A DNA stretch of 64,000 nt from Anaeromyxobacter sp. Fw109-5 (GTDB taxonomy: Bacteria > Myxococcota > Myxococcia > Myxococcales > Anaeromyxobacteraceae): contig NC_009675.1 in NCBI RefSeq assembly GCF_000017505.1, positions 1,302,001-1,366,000 of the forward strand. The letters are read 5' to 3'. Position numbers and translations under genes: made by a program. A model generated the notes under the pieces. It ran no database searches. It had not been told where the DNA came from and saw only the letters and a program-made list of their open reading frames with translations. Positions 16,279 to 28,349 of the stretch are shown piece by piece. How positions within the stretch are numbered: the first letter of the stretch is position 1; each line of letters begins with the position of its first letter.

Positions 16279-18213
16279 TCACCGTGCCGCACGGGTCCGT
16301 CCGCCCCGCGCGAGGAGCGCCTCCATGTCGTCCATCACGCGGTTCATCTCCTCCATCGCCGCGGTGAACGGCGCGGAGGTGGTCATGTCCACGCCGGCGT
16401 CCTTCAGGAGGTCGATGGCGTAGCGCGAGCCGCCCGCGGCGAGCATCGCCAGGTAGCGGTCGCGCGCGGCGGTGCCGCCCGCCGTGGCCTCCTCGCGGAG
16501 GGTCTTCGCGAGCGACGTCGACGCGACGAGGCTGGTCGCGTACTGGAACACGTAGAAGTCGTAGTGGAAGAAGTGCGGCACCGAGGCCCACTCCACCCCG
16601 TACGCCGCGTCCACCCGGCAGATCCCCTGGTCGTGGCCGTAGTACTTGCGGACGAGGTCGAGGTAGAGCGCCGAGAGCGCCTCCCCGGAGAGCGCCTGCC
16701 CCTTCTCGGCCCGCTCGTGCGCGGCGAGCTCGAACTCCGCGAACATCGTCTGGCGGAAGAGGGTGGTGCGGAGCGTCTCCAGGTGGCGGCCGAGGAGGAA
16801 CAGCCGCGTCGCGTCGTCCTTCGTCCGATCGAGGACGCGGTGGAGGAGCAGGTTCTCGTTCAGCGTGGAGGCGACCTCCGCCACGAAGGTCGGGTAGTCG
16901 TACTTCGCGAACGGCTGCGCCTTCGCCGCCAGGGCCGAGTGCATGGTGTGGCCGGCCTCGTGGGCGAGGGTCGAGACGTCCTCCCACTGGCCGTTGTAGT
17001 TGAGCAGCTGGTAGGGGTGGACCGCGTAGACGCCCATCGAGTACGCCCCGGAGCGCTTCCCGGGGCGCGGCAGGAAGTCGGTCCAGCGGTCGTCGAGCGC
17101 GGCCCGCAGGGCGTCGACGTAGGGCGCACCCAGCGGCGCGACCGCCTCCAGCGTGAGCGCGACGCCCTCGGCGGGCGTGTAGCGCTGGTCCACGTCCTTC
17201 ACGAGCGGCGCGTACAGGTCCTCGTAGCGCAGCGCCTTCAGGCCGAGCATCCGCTGGCGCAGGGCGAGGTAGCGGTGGAGCGTGGGCAGGCTCCGGTTCA
17301 CGTCGGCGAGGAGCTGGTGGTACACGGCCGGCGGCAGGTTGGCGCCGAAGAGCGAGGACTCGAGCGAGGACCGGAACCCGCGCACGTCCTTCTCGAAGCG
17401 GTGGGCCTTCACCTGCGCGTCGAGCGCCGCGCCGAGGGTCCGCTCGTAGGTCTTCACCGCGCCGAAGAACGCGCGGAACACCTTCTCGCGGTCGGCCGGC
17501 GACGCGGCGGTGCGTGCCCGCTGGTAGCCGGCGGGGTCGAGGCGGATCTGCTCCCCGGTCGAGAGCCTCACCGTGGGCCACGGGATGTCGGCGTTCGTGA
17601 GGACCCCGTGCACCGCCGGCGCCGCGCCGGCGAGCTCTCCCGCCTGGGCGACGATCCGCTCCTCCCGCGCCGTGAGGGTGTGCGGCTTCCAGCGGAGGAG
17701 GTCGGCGAGGAAGAAGTCGAAGGCCGCGAGGCGCGGCTCCTCCTTCTGGAAGGCCTGCACGCGCGCCCCCTCGACGGCGAGGACCTCCGGGCGGACGAAC
17801 GACGTCGCCGCCTCCAGCTCGACGCCGAGCCGCTCCGCCTCCTGCCGCAGCTCGCGGGGGCGCGCGGCCTTGAGGTCGCCGTCGCTCCGCATCATGGCGT
17901 AGGCGAACAGCCGCTCGTGCTGCATGCGGAGCTCAGCGAGCTGGACGAGCGCGTCCGCCAGCGCCTTCCCGGAGGACGCCAGCTTGCCCTCGTGCCTCTC
18001 GCGGAACTCCGCCACGCGCTTCGCGAGCGCGGACTTGTGCTCGGTCCAGGCGGCGTCGGACGGGTAGAGCGGGGAGAGGTCCCAGCGGAGCGCCTCCGGA
18101 TCGGCCGCGGACGGCTTCGAGGCCGGCGCGGGCTTCGACGGGCCCGTTCGAGCAGGGGCTGCCGAGGTGGAGACGGCGAAGGCGAGGCAGAGGAGGGCGA
18201 CGAGGGTGCGCAT
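16279..18213 (-). CDS. Exported M3-family oligoendopeptidase (PepF-like)
   Basis: A 644-residue zinc metallopeptidase of family M3. The signature HEAGH has His418, Glu419 and His422, within LAHEAGHTMHS. The third zinc ligand Glu is expected in the following helix (NENLL). Unlike cytosolic PepF it begins with a signal peptide (MRTLVALLCLAFAVSTSAAPA), followed by a Pro/Lys/Ala linker, so it probably degrades oligopeptides outside the cytoplasm. The start at 18213 was chosen for this signal sequence; the open frame upstream is Arg-rich noise. The VOC gene follows. Confidence 0.9.
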   Translation of the reverse strand: MRTLVALLCLAFAVSTSAAPARTGPSKPAPASKPSAADPEALRWDLSPLYPSDAAWTEHKSALAKRVAEFRERHEGKLASSGKALADALVQLAELRMQHERLFAYAMMRSDGDLKAARPRELRQEAERLGVELEAATSFVRPEVLAVEGARVQAFQKEEPRLAAFDFFLADLLRWKPHTLTAREERIVAQAGELAGAAPAVHGVLTNADIPWPTVRLSTGEQIRLDPAGYQRARTAASPADREKVFRAFFGAVKTYERTLGAALDAQVKAHRFEKDVRGFRSSLESSLFGANLPPAVYHQLLADVNRSLPTLHRYLALRQRMLGLKALRYEDLYAPLVKDVDQRYTPAEGVALTLEAVAPLGAPYVDALRAALDDRWTDFLPRPGKRSGAYSMGVYAVHPYQLLNYNGQWEDVSTLAHEAGHTMHSALAAKAQPFAKYDYPTFVAEVASTLNENLLLHRVLDRTKDDATRLFLLGRHLETLRTTLFRQTMFAEFELAAHERAEKGQALSGEALSALYLDLVRKYYGHDQGICRVDAAYGVEWASVPHFFHYDFYVFQYATSLVASTSLAKTLREEATAGGTAARDRYLAMLAAGGSRYAIDLLKDAGVDMTTSAPFTAAMEEMNRVMDDMEALLARGGRTRAAR

Positions 18214-18615
18214 TTCGCTCCTTTTGCAGCGGACGGGCCGGCAGCGCAAGGAGGCGGCGCGCCGGCGGATGTGACGGGGCAGCGCCGGCGATCTGCGGGA
18301 CGTTCCCCGAGGGCCGAGGCGCGTCGAGAAGGGCGATGGGCGGTCCTTCGCCACGCGCCGTGATGCGGGGTGCGCTACCGGTTCAGGGTCACGATTCGTG
18401 ATTCCCAAGCACGTCGGAGGCTCCGAGGCAGGATCCGGCCGAGGCCCACACCATGGCGGAGCCGTCCCGAGCGACCGCCGAGCTCGCCGGGTTCTGGCGC
18501 CGTGTCGCCGCGCTGTGCGCGGACGGTGGCCGGATGGCGCGCCGACACGCGCTCGTGAGGGAACCGAGGTGATCCCTCGCCGCCTGACGTGGCGCCGAGA
18601 ACGTCGCGGCGAGCC
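18214..18615. other. 402-bp intergenic region between uvrA and the M3 peptidase
   Basis: No convincing gene. It holds an unassigned 39-codon frame on the + strand (18453-18572, MAEPSRATAELAGFWRRVAA and onward) without a clear ribosome-binding site, and the perfect 13-bp palindrome at 18389-18401. The M3 peptidase promoter should lie here. Confidence 0.4.
18389..18401. promoter_or_regulatory. Perfect 13-bp palindrome, possible operator
   Basis: TCACGATTCGTGA is a perfect dyad around the central T. It lies 176 bases upstream of the M3 peptidase start. Dyads of this size are typical dimeric-repressor sites, but no cognate regulator is adjacent. Confidence 0.3.
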
Positions 18616-21537
<2,922 letters not shown>

Positions 21538-21685
21538 GTGGCGCGTTGTCTAACGGAACAGGGCCCCTTTGGCCAGCCGCGTCGCCCCCGGCGAGGCGTC
21601 GTGGACCGGAGCCGGCGCCCGGCGGGCCTCCGGCCCGGCGCGGCGGCTTCCCCCTCGCGGGGAGTGGTGGTAGACGCGGGAATCC

Positions 21686-22687
21686 ATGGCCGTTTCCCCC
21701 CCGCCGCCCGCCGTCGCCGGTCCCGCCGCCCCCCGCGGCGCCGAGGTGGCGCCCGCGCCGCCGTCCGCCCACCTGGCGAGCGAGCGGGCGTCCGCGCGCG
21801 CACGGCTGCTGCTGTTCGGCGCCGGGGTGCTCTTCGGGCTCTCCGCCGTGCTGGCGCGCCTCGCGACGCAGGCGGGGATGAGCGGCGGCCAGGTGACCTT
21901 CGCGCGCTTCGTGCTCGGCGTCGGCTTCGTGGGCGGGCTCTTCGTCGCGCGGCCGGGGACGTTCCGTCCGCGGCGCAAGGCGCTGCTCGTCTCGCGCGGC
22001 TTCTTCGGCGGCATCGCCGCGCTGCTCTACTTCCTCTCCATCGAGCGCATCCCGGCGGGCGAGGCGACGCTCCTCAACAACACCTTCCCGATCTGGGCGG
22101 TGCTCCTCTCGCTGTTCATCCTGAACGAGCGGCCCACCATCCACCTCGGCGTGGGGCTGGCGCTCGCGAGCGCCGGCGTCTTCCTCGTGCTCGGCGGCGG
22201 GGGCGTGTCGCTCGGGCTGGGGGTGGGGGAGATCCTCGGCGTCGTCTCGGCCATGTGCGGCGGCGCGGCGGTCACCTCCATCCGCGCGCTGCGGGCGACG
22301 GACAACGCCCCGACCATCTTCTTCGCCTTCGCGGTGGGCGGCGTCGCCGCCTCGCTCCCGTATGCCTTCGCGCCGTGGCCGTCCGCCCCGCTCGCCTGGA
22401 TCGCCGCCCTCGGGGTCGGGGTCGTGGCCTTCCTCGCGCAGCTCCTCATGACCGAGGCGTACGGCGCCCTCTCCGTCCCCGAGGCGGCCCTCTGGCAGCA
22501 GCTCACGCCGATCGCGAGCTACCTGTGGGCGCTCACCATCGGCGAGCGGATCGGCGGCTGGACCCTCGTCGGAGTGCTGCTCGGCGTGGCCGGGATCGTG
22601 TACGGGTCGGTGCTCGGTCACCGTCCGCGCGAGGCCCGCTCGCCGGAGGCGCGCATCGCCGCCGGGCTCCCGGCGGAGGAGCCGTGA
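21686..22687 (+). CDS. EamA/DMT-family permease, copy 1
   Basis: A 333-residue inner-membrane transporter with about ten hydrophobic helices in two EamA halves (about 35-170 and 180-312), preceded by a Pro/Ala-rich cytoplasmic tail. Marker segments are YFLSIERIPAGEATLLNNTFP and RALRATDNAPTIFFAF. DMT permeases export metabolites or amino acids; the substrate is not predictable. It is immediately followed by, and overlaps by GTGA with, a second homologous permease. Confidence 0.88.
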   Translation: MAVSPPPPAVAGPAAPRGAEVAPAPPSAHLASERASARARLLLFGAGVLFGLSAVLARLATQAGMSGGQVTFARFVLGVGFVGGLFVARPGTFRPRRKALLVSRGFFGGIAALLYFLSIERIPAGEATLLNNTFPIWAVLLSLFILNERPTIHLGVGLALASAGVFLVLGGGGVSLGLGVGEILGVVSAMCGGAAVTSIRALRATDNAPTIFFAFAVGGVAASLPYAFAPWPSAPLAWIAALGVGVVAFLAQLLMTEAYGALSVPEAALWQQLTPIASYLWALTIGERIGGWTLVGVLLGVAGIVYGSVLGHRPREARSPEARIAAGLPAEEP

Positions 22688-23598
22688 GCGACGTCGCCCG
22701 CTCGGCCAAGCTCCGCGCCCGCCTGCTGCTCGTCGCCTCCGCCGCCTCCTTCGGCCTCATGGCCGTGCTGGCGCGGCTCCTCTCGACGCACGGTGGCCCC
22801 CGCTTCAGCGCGGGGCAGCTCACCGTGATCCGCTTCGTGGTGGGCGCGGCGGTCTCGCTCGTCGCCTTCCGGCTGCGCCCCGGCCTCTACCGGCCGATGA
22901 ACCGGCGCCTGCTCTGGACGCGGGGCGTGTCGGGCGGGATCGTGGTCGTGCTGTATTTCCTCGCCCTCGAGCGGATCCCCGCCGGCGAGGCGGGCATGCT
23001 CTACAACCTGTTCCCCGTCATCGCGACGGCGCTCTCCATCCGCGCCTTCGGCGAGCGGCCGACGATCCACCTCGCCCTCGCGCTCGTGCTGGCGACGGCG
23101 GGGGTGGTGCTGGTGCTCGGCGACGGCTCGCTCGCGCTCGGGGTGGGGACGGGCGAGGCGCTCGCGGTGGGTGCGGCGGTGTTCGCGGCGCTCTCCGCGG
23201 TGGTGATCCGCGCCATGCGCGCGACCGACAACGCCGCGACCATCTTCTTCTACTTCAGCCTCGGGGGCCTCCCGGTCGCGCTGCCCTTCGCGCTCGGCCC
23301 CTGGCCGGGCTCCCCGGCGCTGTGGGGGATCGCCGTCGTCATGGGCCTCGCCGCCTACGCGGCGCAGGTCCTCATGACCGAGGCGTACGGGGCGCTCAAC
23401 GTCGGCGAGGCCGCGGTCTGGCTGCAGCTCACCCCGCTCGCGCAGTACCTCCTCGCCGCGCTGCTGCTCGGCGAGCGCGTGAGCGCCGCGGGCGCGGCGG
23501 GGATCCTGGTCGGCGTGGCCGGGGTCGCCTACGGGACGGTGCTCGGGCATCGCCCGCGCGCAGCGCCCGCGCCGTCGGGGCCGCCGGATCCCGCATGA
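22684..23598 (+). CDS. EamA/DMT-family permease, copy 2
   Basis: A 304-residue paralogue of the preceding permease, with ten predicted helices. Parallel segments are LERIPAGEAGMLYNLFP, MRATDNAATIFFYF, VLMTEAYGALNVGEAAVW and the final GTVLGHRPR, all of which have counterparts in copy 1. The GTG start (22684) overlaps the previous TGA, so the two are translationally coupled and may form a heterodimer. This looks like a tandem duplication followed by divergence. Confidence 0.88.
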   Translation: MSDVARSAKLRARLLLVASAASFGLMAVLARLLSTHGGPRFSAGQLTVIRFVVGAAVSLVAFRLRPGLYRPMNRRLLWTRGVSGGIVVVLYFLALERIPAGEAGMLYNLFPVIATALSIRAFGERPTIHLALALVLATAGVVLVLGDGSLALGVGTGEALAVGAAVFAALSAVVIRAMRATDNAATIFFYFSLGGLPVALPFALGPWPGSPALWGIAVVMGLAAYAAQVLMTEAYGALNVGEAAVWLQLTPLAQYLLAALLLGERVSAAGAAGILVGVAGVAYGTVLGHRPRAAPAPSGPPDPA

Positions 23599-23680
23599 GT
23601 AGGGCCCGACCGGGAACGCACCCGGTGTGATGCGCCTTGCGAGACTCCGTGGGTCCGCCCGAACTCCGGAGGTCCCCACG

Positions 23681-24907
23681 ATGCGCCCTCGCCTCGCCGT
23701 CGCTCTCGTCCTCGCGTCCGCGCTCCTCGCGCCCGGCGCGGCCACCGCCCAGCGCGGCAAGCCCGTGAAGCTCGGCTTCGCGTACATCTTCTCCGGCACG
23801 AACGCGATCTACGGCCAGTTCGCCCGGCAGGGCGCGGAGCTCGCCATCGAGGAGGTGAACCGGCAGGGCGGCATCCTCGGGCGACAGGTGGAGGCCCGCT
23901 TCGAGGACGAGGCCGGCAAGCCGGACGTGGGCATCCGCGTGGTGCGGAAGCTGGTCTTCGACGACGGCGTCGACGCGGTGATCGGGCTCGACTCCTCCGG
24001 GACCGCCGAGGGCGTCGCGCCGGTGATGCCCGAGCTGGAGACGCCGCTCATCATCACCCACGCCGCCACCCCGCACGTCACCGGCGCGCGCTGCAACGCG
24101 TGGACCTTCAGGATCTCGCTGTCGCTCCCGCAGAACATCGCCATCGCCTCCACCATCGCCGCGGAGGGCAAGGCGAGACGCTGGACGACGGTGGGCCCGG
24201 ACTACGCGTTCGGCCACGAGTCGTGGGAGTACTTCAAGAAGGACCTCGCCCGGAAGAAGCCCGGCGTGACGTTCGTCGCGGACGGCGAGGCGGCCTTCCC
24301 GCCGTCGAAGACCACGGACTTCTCCCCGTACATCACGAAGGTCATGGCCTCCGACGCGGACGGCGTGCTGGTGTCGCTGTGGGGCGGCAACCTCATCGAC
24401 TTCGTGAAGCAGGCGAACGAGCTCGGCTTCTTCAAGGGGAAGCGCGAGATCCTCATGACGCTCGGCGCGGCCACCGAGGTGCTCACCGCGCTCGGGGACC
24501 GGATGCCGGCGGGCCTGTGGGTCGGGACGCGCTACTGGTTCCAGGGGAGCGCCTCGCCGATGAACAAGGCGTTCGTGGAGGGCTACCGCAAGAAGTTCGG
24601 CGTGTACCCGTCGTACAACGCGCACGGCGCCTACGCCGCCGTGCTCGCCTACAAGGCGGCGGCGGAGAAGGCGAAGAGCACCGACAAGGCGGCGGTGGCG
24701 AAGGCGCTGGAGGGGCTCGCGGTGGAGGTGCCGCTCGGCAAGATCGTCATCCGCGCCGAGGACCACCAGGCGGTCCAGGACGGCGTGTGGGGGCGGACCG
24801 CGGCGGGGAAGGGCTTCGACATCCGCATCCTCGAGCCGATGCGCCGCTTCCCCGGGGACGCGATCACGCCGCCGGTCGCCGAGACCGGTTGCAAGATGAC
24901 GCGCTGA
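23681..24907 (+). CDS. livK: Branched-chain amino-acid ABC transporter, substrate-binding protein
   Basis: A 408-residue periplasmic binding protein of the Leu/Ile/Val family. It has a Sec signal peptide (MRPRLAVALVLASALLAPGA, cleaved near ATAQ), then the type-I PBP fold beginning KLGFAYIFSGTNAIYGQFA and EEVNRQGGILGRQVE. It feeds the permease LivHM. The ATG at 23681 is preceded by GGAGG at 23668-23672. It heads the livKHMGF operon. The ligand may be a branched-chain amino acid, an amide or an aromatic acid; sequence alone does not decide. Confidence 0.92.
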   Translation: MRPRLAVALVLASALLAPGAATAQRGKPVKLGFAYIFSGTNAIYGQFARQGAELAIEEVNRQGGILGRQVEARFEDEAGKPDVGIRVVRKLVFDDGVDAVIGLDSSGTAEGVAPVMPELETPLIITHAATPHVTGARCNAWTFRISLSLPQNIAIASTIAAEGKARRWTTVGPDYAFGHESWEYFKKDLARKKPGVTFVADGEAAFPPSKTTDFSPYITKVMASDADGVLVSLWGGNLIDFVKQANELGFFKGKREILMTLGAATEVLTALGDRMPAGLWVGTRYWFQGSASPMNKAFVEGYRKKFGVYPSYNAHGAYAAVLAYKAAAEKAKSTDKAAVAKALEGLAVEVPLGKIVIRAEDHQAVQDGVWGRTAAGKGFDIRILEPMRRFPGDAITPPVAETGCKMTR

Positions 24908-24925
24908 CGGCGGCGGCCGCGACGC

Positions 24926-25786
24926 TTGGACCTCGCCCTCGTCAACGCGCTGAACGGCCTCTCGTGGGGGATGCTGCTCTTCCTCATCGCGATGGGGCTC
25001 ACGACGATCTTCGGCGTGGCCGGGGTGCTGAACTTCGCCCACGGCGCCCTCTTCATGCTCGGCGCCTACGCGTGCATGCAGCTCGCGCGCTGGACCGGGT
25101 CGTTCTGGGTCGGGCTCGCGACGGCGCCCATCGCCGTCGCGGTGCTCGGCGGCGCGATCGAGGCGGGCCTCCTCCGCCCGGTGTACGGGCGAGACGCGTC
25201 CCACCAGCTGCTCCTCACCTTCGCCGTCCTCCTCGTGCTGGAGGACGGCATCCGGCTGCTGTGGGGACCCGGGTACCACGTGGTCGAGCCCCCGGCCCTC
25301 CTCGCGGGGACGGTGCCGATCGCGGGCTACTCGTTCCCGGTGTACCGCCTGTTCCTGGTGGCGCTCGGGCCGCTCGTGGGCGCCGGCCTGTGGTCGCTCT
25401 TCCGCTTCACGCGCTTCGGCAAGATCGTCCGCGCCGCGGCCTCGGACCGGGAGATGGCGGCCGGGGTGGGGATCCGCGTCCCGCGCCTCTTCACGGGCGT
25501 GTTCGTGTTCGGCACCGCGCTCGCCGCCCTGGGCGGCGCGCTGGCGGCGCCGCACCAGAGCGTGGGCCCGGCCATGGGCGAGCGGATCATCATCGAGAGC
25601 TTCATCGTGGTGGTGGTCGGCGGGCTCGGCAGCTTCCCGGGGGCGTTCGTGGGCGCGCTCCTGCTCGGGCTCCTCGAGGCGTTCGGGACGCAGGTCCTGC
25701 CGCGCGCGCAGATGGCGATCCCGTACCTGCTGCTCACCGCGGTCCTCGTGGTGCGCCCGCGTGGCCTGTTCGGGCAGCCGGAGTGA
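24926..25786 (+). CDS. livH: Branched-chain amino-acid ABC transporter permease LivH
   Basis: A 286-residue inner-membrane permease with about eight hydrophobic helices. It has the LivH hallmark GVLNFAHGALFMLGAY near residue 36 and the C-terminal FIVVVVGGLGSFPGAFVGA. It starts at a TTG (24926) 18 bases after livK; the first residues MDLALVNALNGLSWGM match the family start. It pairs with LivM to form the channel. Confidence 0.93.
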   Translation: MDLALVNALNGLSWGMLLFLIAMGLTTIFGVAGVLNFAHGALFMLGAYACMQLARWTGSFWVGLATAPIAVAVLGGAIEAGLLRPVYGRDASHQLLLTFAVLLVLEDGIRLLWGPGYHVVEPPALLAGTVPIAGYSFPVYRLFLVALGPLVGAGLWSLFRFTRFGKIVRAAASDREMAAGVGIRVPRLFTGVFVFGTALAALGGALAAPHQSVGPAMGERIIIESFIVVVVGGLGSFPGAFVGALLLGLLEAFGTQVLPRAQMAIPYLLLTAVLVVRPRGLFGQPE

Positions 25787-26775
25787 CGGTGCCGGCGCGA
25801 CTCGGCCCCCGCTCCTCCGGCGCCGCCGCCGCGGCGGCGCTCGCCGCGCTCGCCGCCCTCGCGTTCCTCCTCCCGAGCTACCCGCTCGTCGTCCTCACCG
25901 AGATCCTCATCCTCGGCACGTTCGCGCTCGGCTTCAACGTGCTCTTCGGCTACGCGGGGCTCCTCTCCTTCGGGCAGGCCGCGTTCTTCGGCACCGGCGC
26001 CTACGCGGCCGGGCTCGTGCTGCTGCACGGCCCGAGGAGCCTGTGGCTCGCGCTGCTCGCCGCGGTGGCCGCGGCGGCGCTCCTGGCGCTGCCGCTCGGC
26101 GCGCTGGCGGTGCGGCGGGACGAGATCTTCTTCTCCATCCTCACCCTCGGCCTCGGGATGATGATCCACAGCGCCGCCTTCGGCTGGCGCGAGGTCACCG
26201 GCGGCTCCGACGGGCTCACCGGGTTCACCGTCCCGAAGCTCGACCTCCTCGTCACGGCCGTGCCGCTCGTCCGCCCGCGCAACATGTACCTCCTCGCGCT
26301 CGCCGCGACCGCGCTCGTCACCCTCGTGCTGCGCCTCGTGGTGCGCTCGCCGTTCGGGCTCCTCCTGCAGGCCTCGCGCGAGAACCGGCAGCGGCTCGCC
26401 TTCGCCGGCGGGAACGTCCCCCGGCTGCGGCTCGCGGCCTTCGTGCTGTCGGCCGCGGTCTGCGGCCTCGCGGGCGCGCTCTTCGCGCTGTTCAACCGGA
26501 TCGCGGCGCCGGACATGCTCCACTGGTCCTTCTCGGCGCGCCCCGTGCTGATGACCATCCTCGGTGGCGCGGGCACGTTCCTCGGGCCGATCGTCGGCGC
26601 GGCGGCGTTCTTCGGGCTCGAGCAGCTCGTCACGCGGTGGACGCAGGACTGGATGATCGTGCTCGGCGCGCTGCTCGTGCCCATCGTCATCCTGTTCCCG
26701 CGCGGGCTCGTCGGCACCGCCGCGGCCCGGCTCGCGGCGCGGCGGGCCCGCGCGGCGGGGGAGGGCGGGCGGTGA
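25783..26775 (+). CDS. livM: Branched-chain amino-acid ABC transporter permease LivM
   Basis: A 330-residue permease with about nine hydrophobic helices. It shows the LivM signatures FNVLFGYAGLLSFGQAAFFG and ILGGAGTFLGPIVGA. The GTG start overlaps the livH TGA (25783-25786). It completes the transmembrane pair with LivH. Confidence 0.93.
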   Translation: MTVPARLGPRSSGAAAAAALAALAALAFLLPSYPLVVLTEILILGTFALGFNVLFGYAGLLSFGQAAFFGTGAYAAGLVLLHGPRSLWLALLAAVAAAALLALPLGALAVRRDEIFFSILTLGLGMMIHSAAFGWREVTGGSDGLTGFTVPKLDLLVTAVPLVRPRNMYLLALAATALVTLVLRLVVRSPFGLLLQASRENRQRLAFAGGNVPRLRLAAFVLSAAVCGLAGALFALFNRIAAPDMLHWSFSARPVLMTILGGAGTFLGPIVGAAAFFGLEQLVTRWTQDWMIVLGALLVPIVILFPRGLVGTAAARLAARRARAAGEGGR

Positions 26776-27530
26776 GCCCGGCGCCGCTGCTCAGGGTCGA
26801 GCACCTGTCCCGGAGCTTCGGGCGCTTCGCGGCGCTCACCGACGTGTCGCTCACCGTGGAGCGCGGCGTCCTCTCCGCCCTCATCGGCCCGAACGGCGCC
26901 GGCAAGACGACCTTCTACAACGTGGTCTCCGGGAGGTTCCCGCCCACCCGCGGCCGAGTCCTCCTCGACGGCGAGGACGTGACCGGGCTCGCGGCGCACC
27001 GGCTCGCCGGACGCGGCGTCGCGCGCTCGTTCCAGATCACGAACGTGTTCCCGAACCTGAGCGTGCTCGAGAACGTGGTCGTGCCGCTCGTCCTCCACCG
27101 CGGGCGGGCGCGCCGCCTGCTCCGGCCGCTCGCCCGCGAGCGCGACCTGCGCGCGCGCGCCGAGGAGGTGCTCGAGTCGGTCGGCCTGCTCGGGCAGGCG
27201 CACCGCCCCGCCGGGACGCTCTCCTACGGGGACAAGCGGCTCGTCGAGCTGGCGATCGTGCTGGCGCGGAGCCCGCGGCTGGTCCTCCTCGACGAGCCGA
27301 CCGCCGGGATGAACCCCGAGGAGACGGACCGGACGATCGCGCTGGTGCGGCGGCTCGCCGAGCAGCTCGGGACCACGTTCTTCGTGACCGAGCACGACAT
27401 GCGCGTCGTCTTCGGCCTGGCCCGCCGCATCTTCGTGCTGCACCAGGGGACGCTGCTCGCGGAGGGCTCGCCGGGCGAGATCCGCGCCGACGTCCGCGTG
27501 CGCGAGGCGTACCTGGGGGTGGTCGAGTGA
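26772..27530 (+). CDS. livG: Branched-chain amino-acid ABC transporter ATPase LivG
   Basis: A 252-residue ABC ATPase. Walker A is IGPNGAGKTTFYN (about 37-49), the LivG-type signature is LSYGDKRLVELA (not LSGGQ, as usual for LivG), and Walker B is LVLLDEPTAGMNP, followed by the switch His in VTEHDM. The GTG start overlaps the livM stop. It energises the LivHM channel together with LivF. Confidence 0.95.
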   Translation: MSPAPLLRVEHLSRSFGRFAALTDVSLTVERGVLSALIGPNGAGKTTFYNVVSGRFPPTRGRVLLDGEDVTGLAAHRLAGRGVARSFQITNVFPNLSVLENVVVPLVLHRGRARRLLRPLARERDLRARAEEVLESVGLLGQAHRPAGTLSYGDKRLVELAIVLARSPRLVLLDEPTAGMNPEETDRTIALVRRLAEQLGTTFFVTEHDMRVVFGLARRIFVLHQGTLLAEGSPGEIRADVRVREAYLGVVE

Positions 27531-28237
27531 GCGCGCCGCCCGCCCTCGAGGTGCGCGACCTGCACGTGTACTACGGCGAGAGCCACGTGCTGCAGGGCGT
27601 GTCGCTCACCGTCCGCGAGGGCGAGGTGGTGGCGCTCCTCGGGCGCAACGGCGCCGGGAAGACCACCACCCTGCGCGGCGCGCTCGGGCTCGCCCCGCCG
27701 CGGGCGGGCCGCGTCCTGCTCGGCGGCCACGACGTCACCGGGCGGCCGGTGCACGAGAACGTGCGCGCCGGCCTGGCCTGGGTGCCCGAGGATCGCCGGA
27801 TCTTCCCCGGGCTGACGGTCGAGGAGAACCTGGAGGTGGCGATGCTCCCGCCGCGGGGCGGGCGGCCTTGGACGCCGGAGCGCGTGTTCGCCGAGTTCCC
27901 GCTGCTCGCGCCGCTGCGGCGCCGCCGGGGCGGCGCGCTGTCGGGGGGGCAGCAGCAGCTGCTCGCGATCGCGCGCGCCCTCTGCGGGAACCCGCGCGTG
28001 CTGCTCCTCGACGAGCCGAGCGAGGGGCTCGCGCCGCTCATCGTCCGCGAGCTCGGCGAGGTGGTGCAGCGCCTGAAGGGCACGCTCCCGGTGCTGCTCG
28101 CCGAGCAGAACGCGCGCTTCGCGGTCCGGCTGTGCGACCGCGGCGTCGTGCTGGAGAAGGGGCAGGTCCGGTTCGAGGGCACGCGCGCCGAGCTGGAGGC
28201 CGACCCGGAGATCCAGGGGCGGTACCTCTCGGTGTGA
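27527..28237 (+). CDS. livF: Branched-chain amino-acid ABC transporter ATPase LivF
   Basis: A 236-residue ABC ATPase. Walker A is LGRNGAGKTTTLRG, the signature motif is GALSGGQQQLLAIARAL, Walker B is VLLLDEPSEGLAP and the following helix is IVRELGEVVQRL, all typical of LivF. The GTG start overlaps the livG stop in a GTGA junction. It closes the livKHMGF operon. Confidence 0.95.
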   Translation: MSAPPALEVRDLHVYYGESHVLQGVSLTVREGEVVALLGRNGAGKTTTLRGALGLAPPRAGRVLLGGHDVTGRPVHENVRAGLAWVPEDRRIFPGLTVEENLEVAMLPPRGGRPWTPERVFAEFPLLAPLRRRRGGALSGGQQQLLAIARALCGNPRVLLLDEPSEGLAPLIVRELGEVVQRLKGTLPVLLAEQNARFAVRLCDRGVVLEKGQVRFEGTRAELEADPEIQGRYLSV

Positions 28238-28272
28238 GACGCCCCGCGAGGCGCGCTCGGGCTGGCGGGCTC

Positions 28273-28286
28273 GCCCCTTGCGGGGC
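28273..28286 (+). terminator. Possible terminator after the liv operon
   Basis: GCCCC (28273-28277), loop TTGC, GGGGC (28282-28286), 36 bases after the livF stop. There is no T-run, so it could merely be a stable hairpin; factor-dependent termination is possible. Confidence 0.3.
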
Positions 28287-28349
28287 CGGGGATCGAGCGG
28301 ACGGCCCGGGTACAACACGGGTTCACCTCCTCGACACGGAGAGTCAACC

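Noticed and set aside
18453-18572. 39-codon frame MAEPSRATAELAGFWRR and onward
   Set aside because: It vaguely recalls the start of small transposon-associated proteins, but there is no ribosome-binding site and no flanking repeats; too weak to annotate as a gene.
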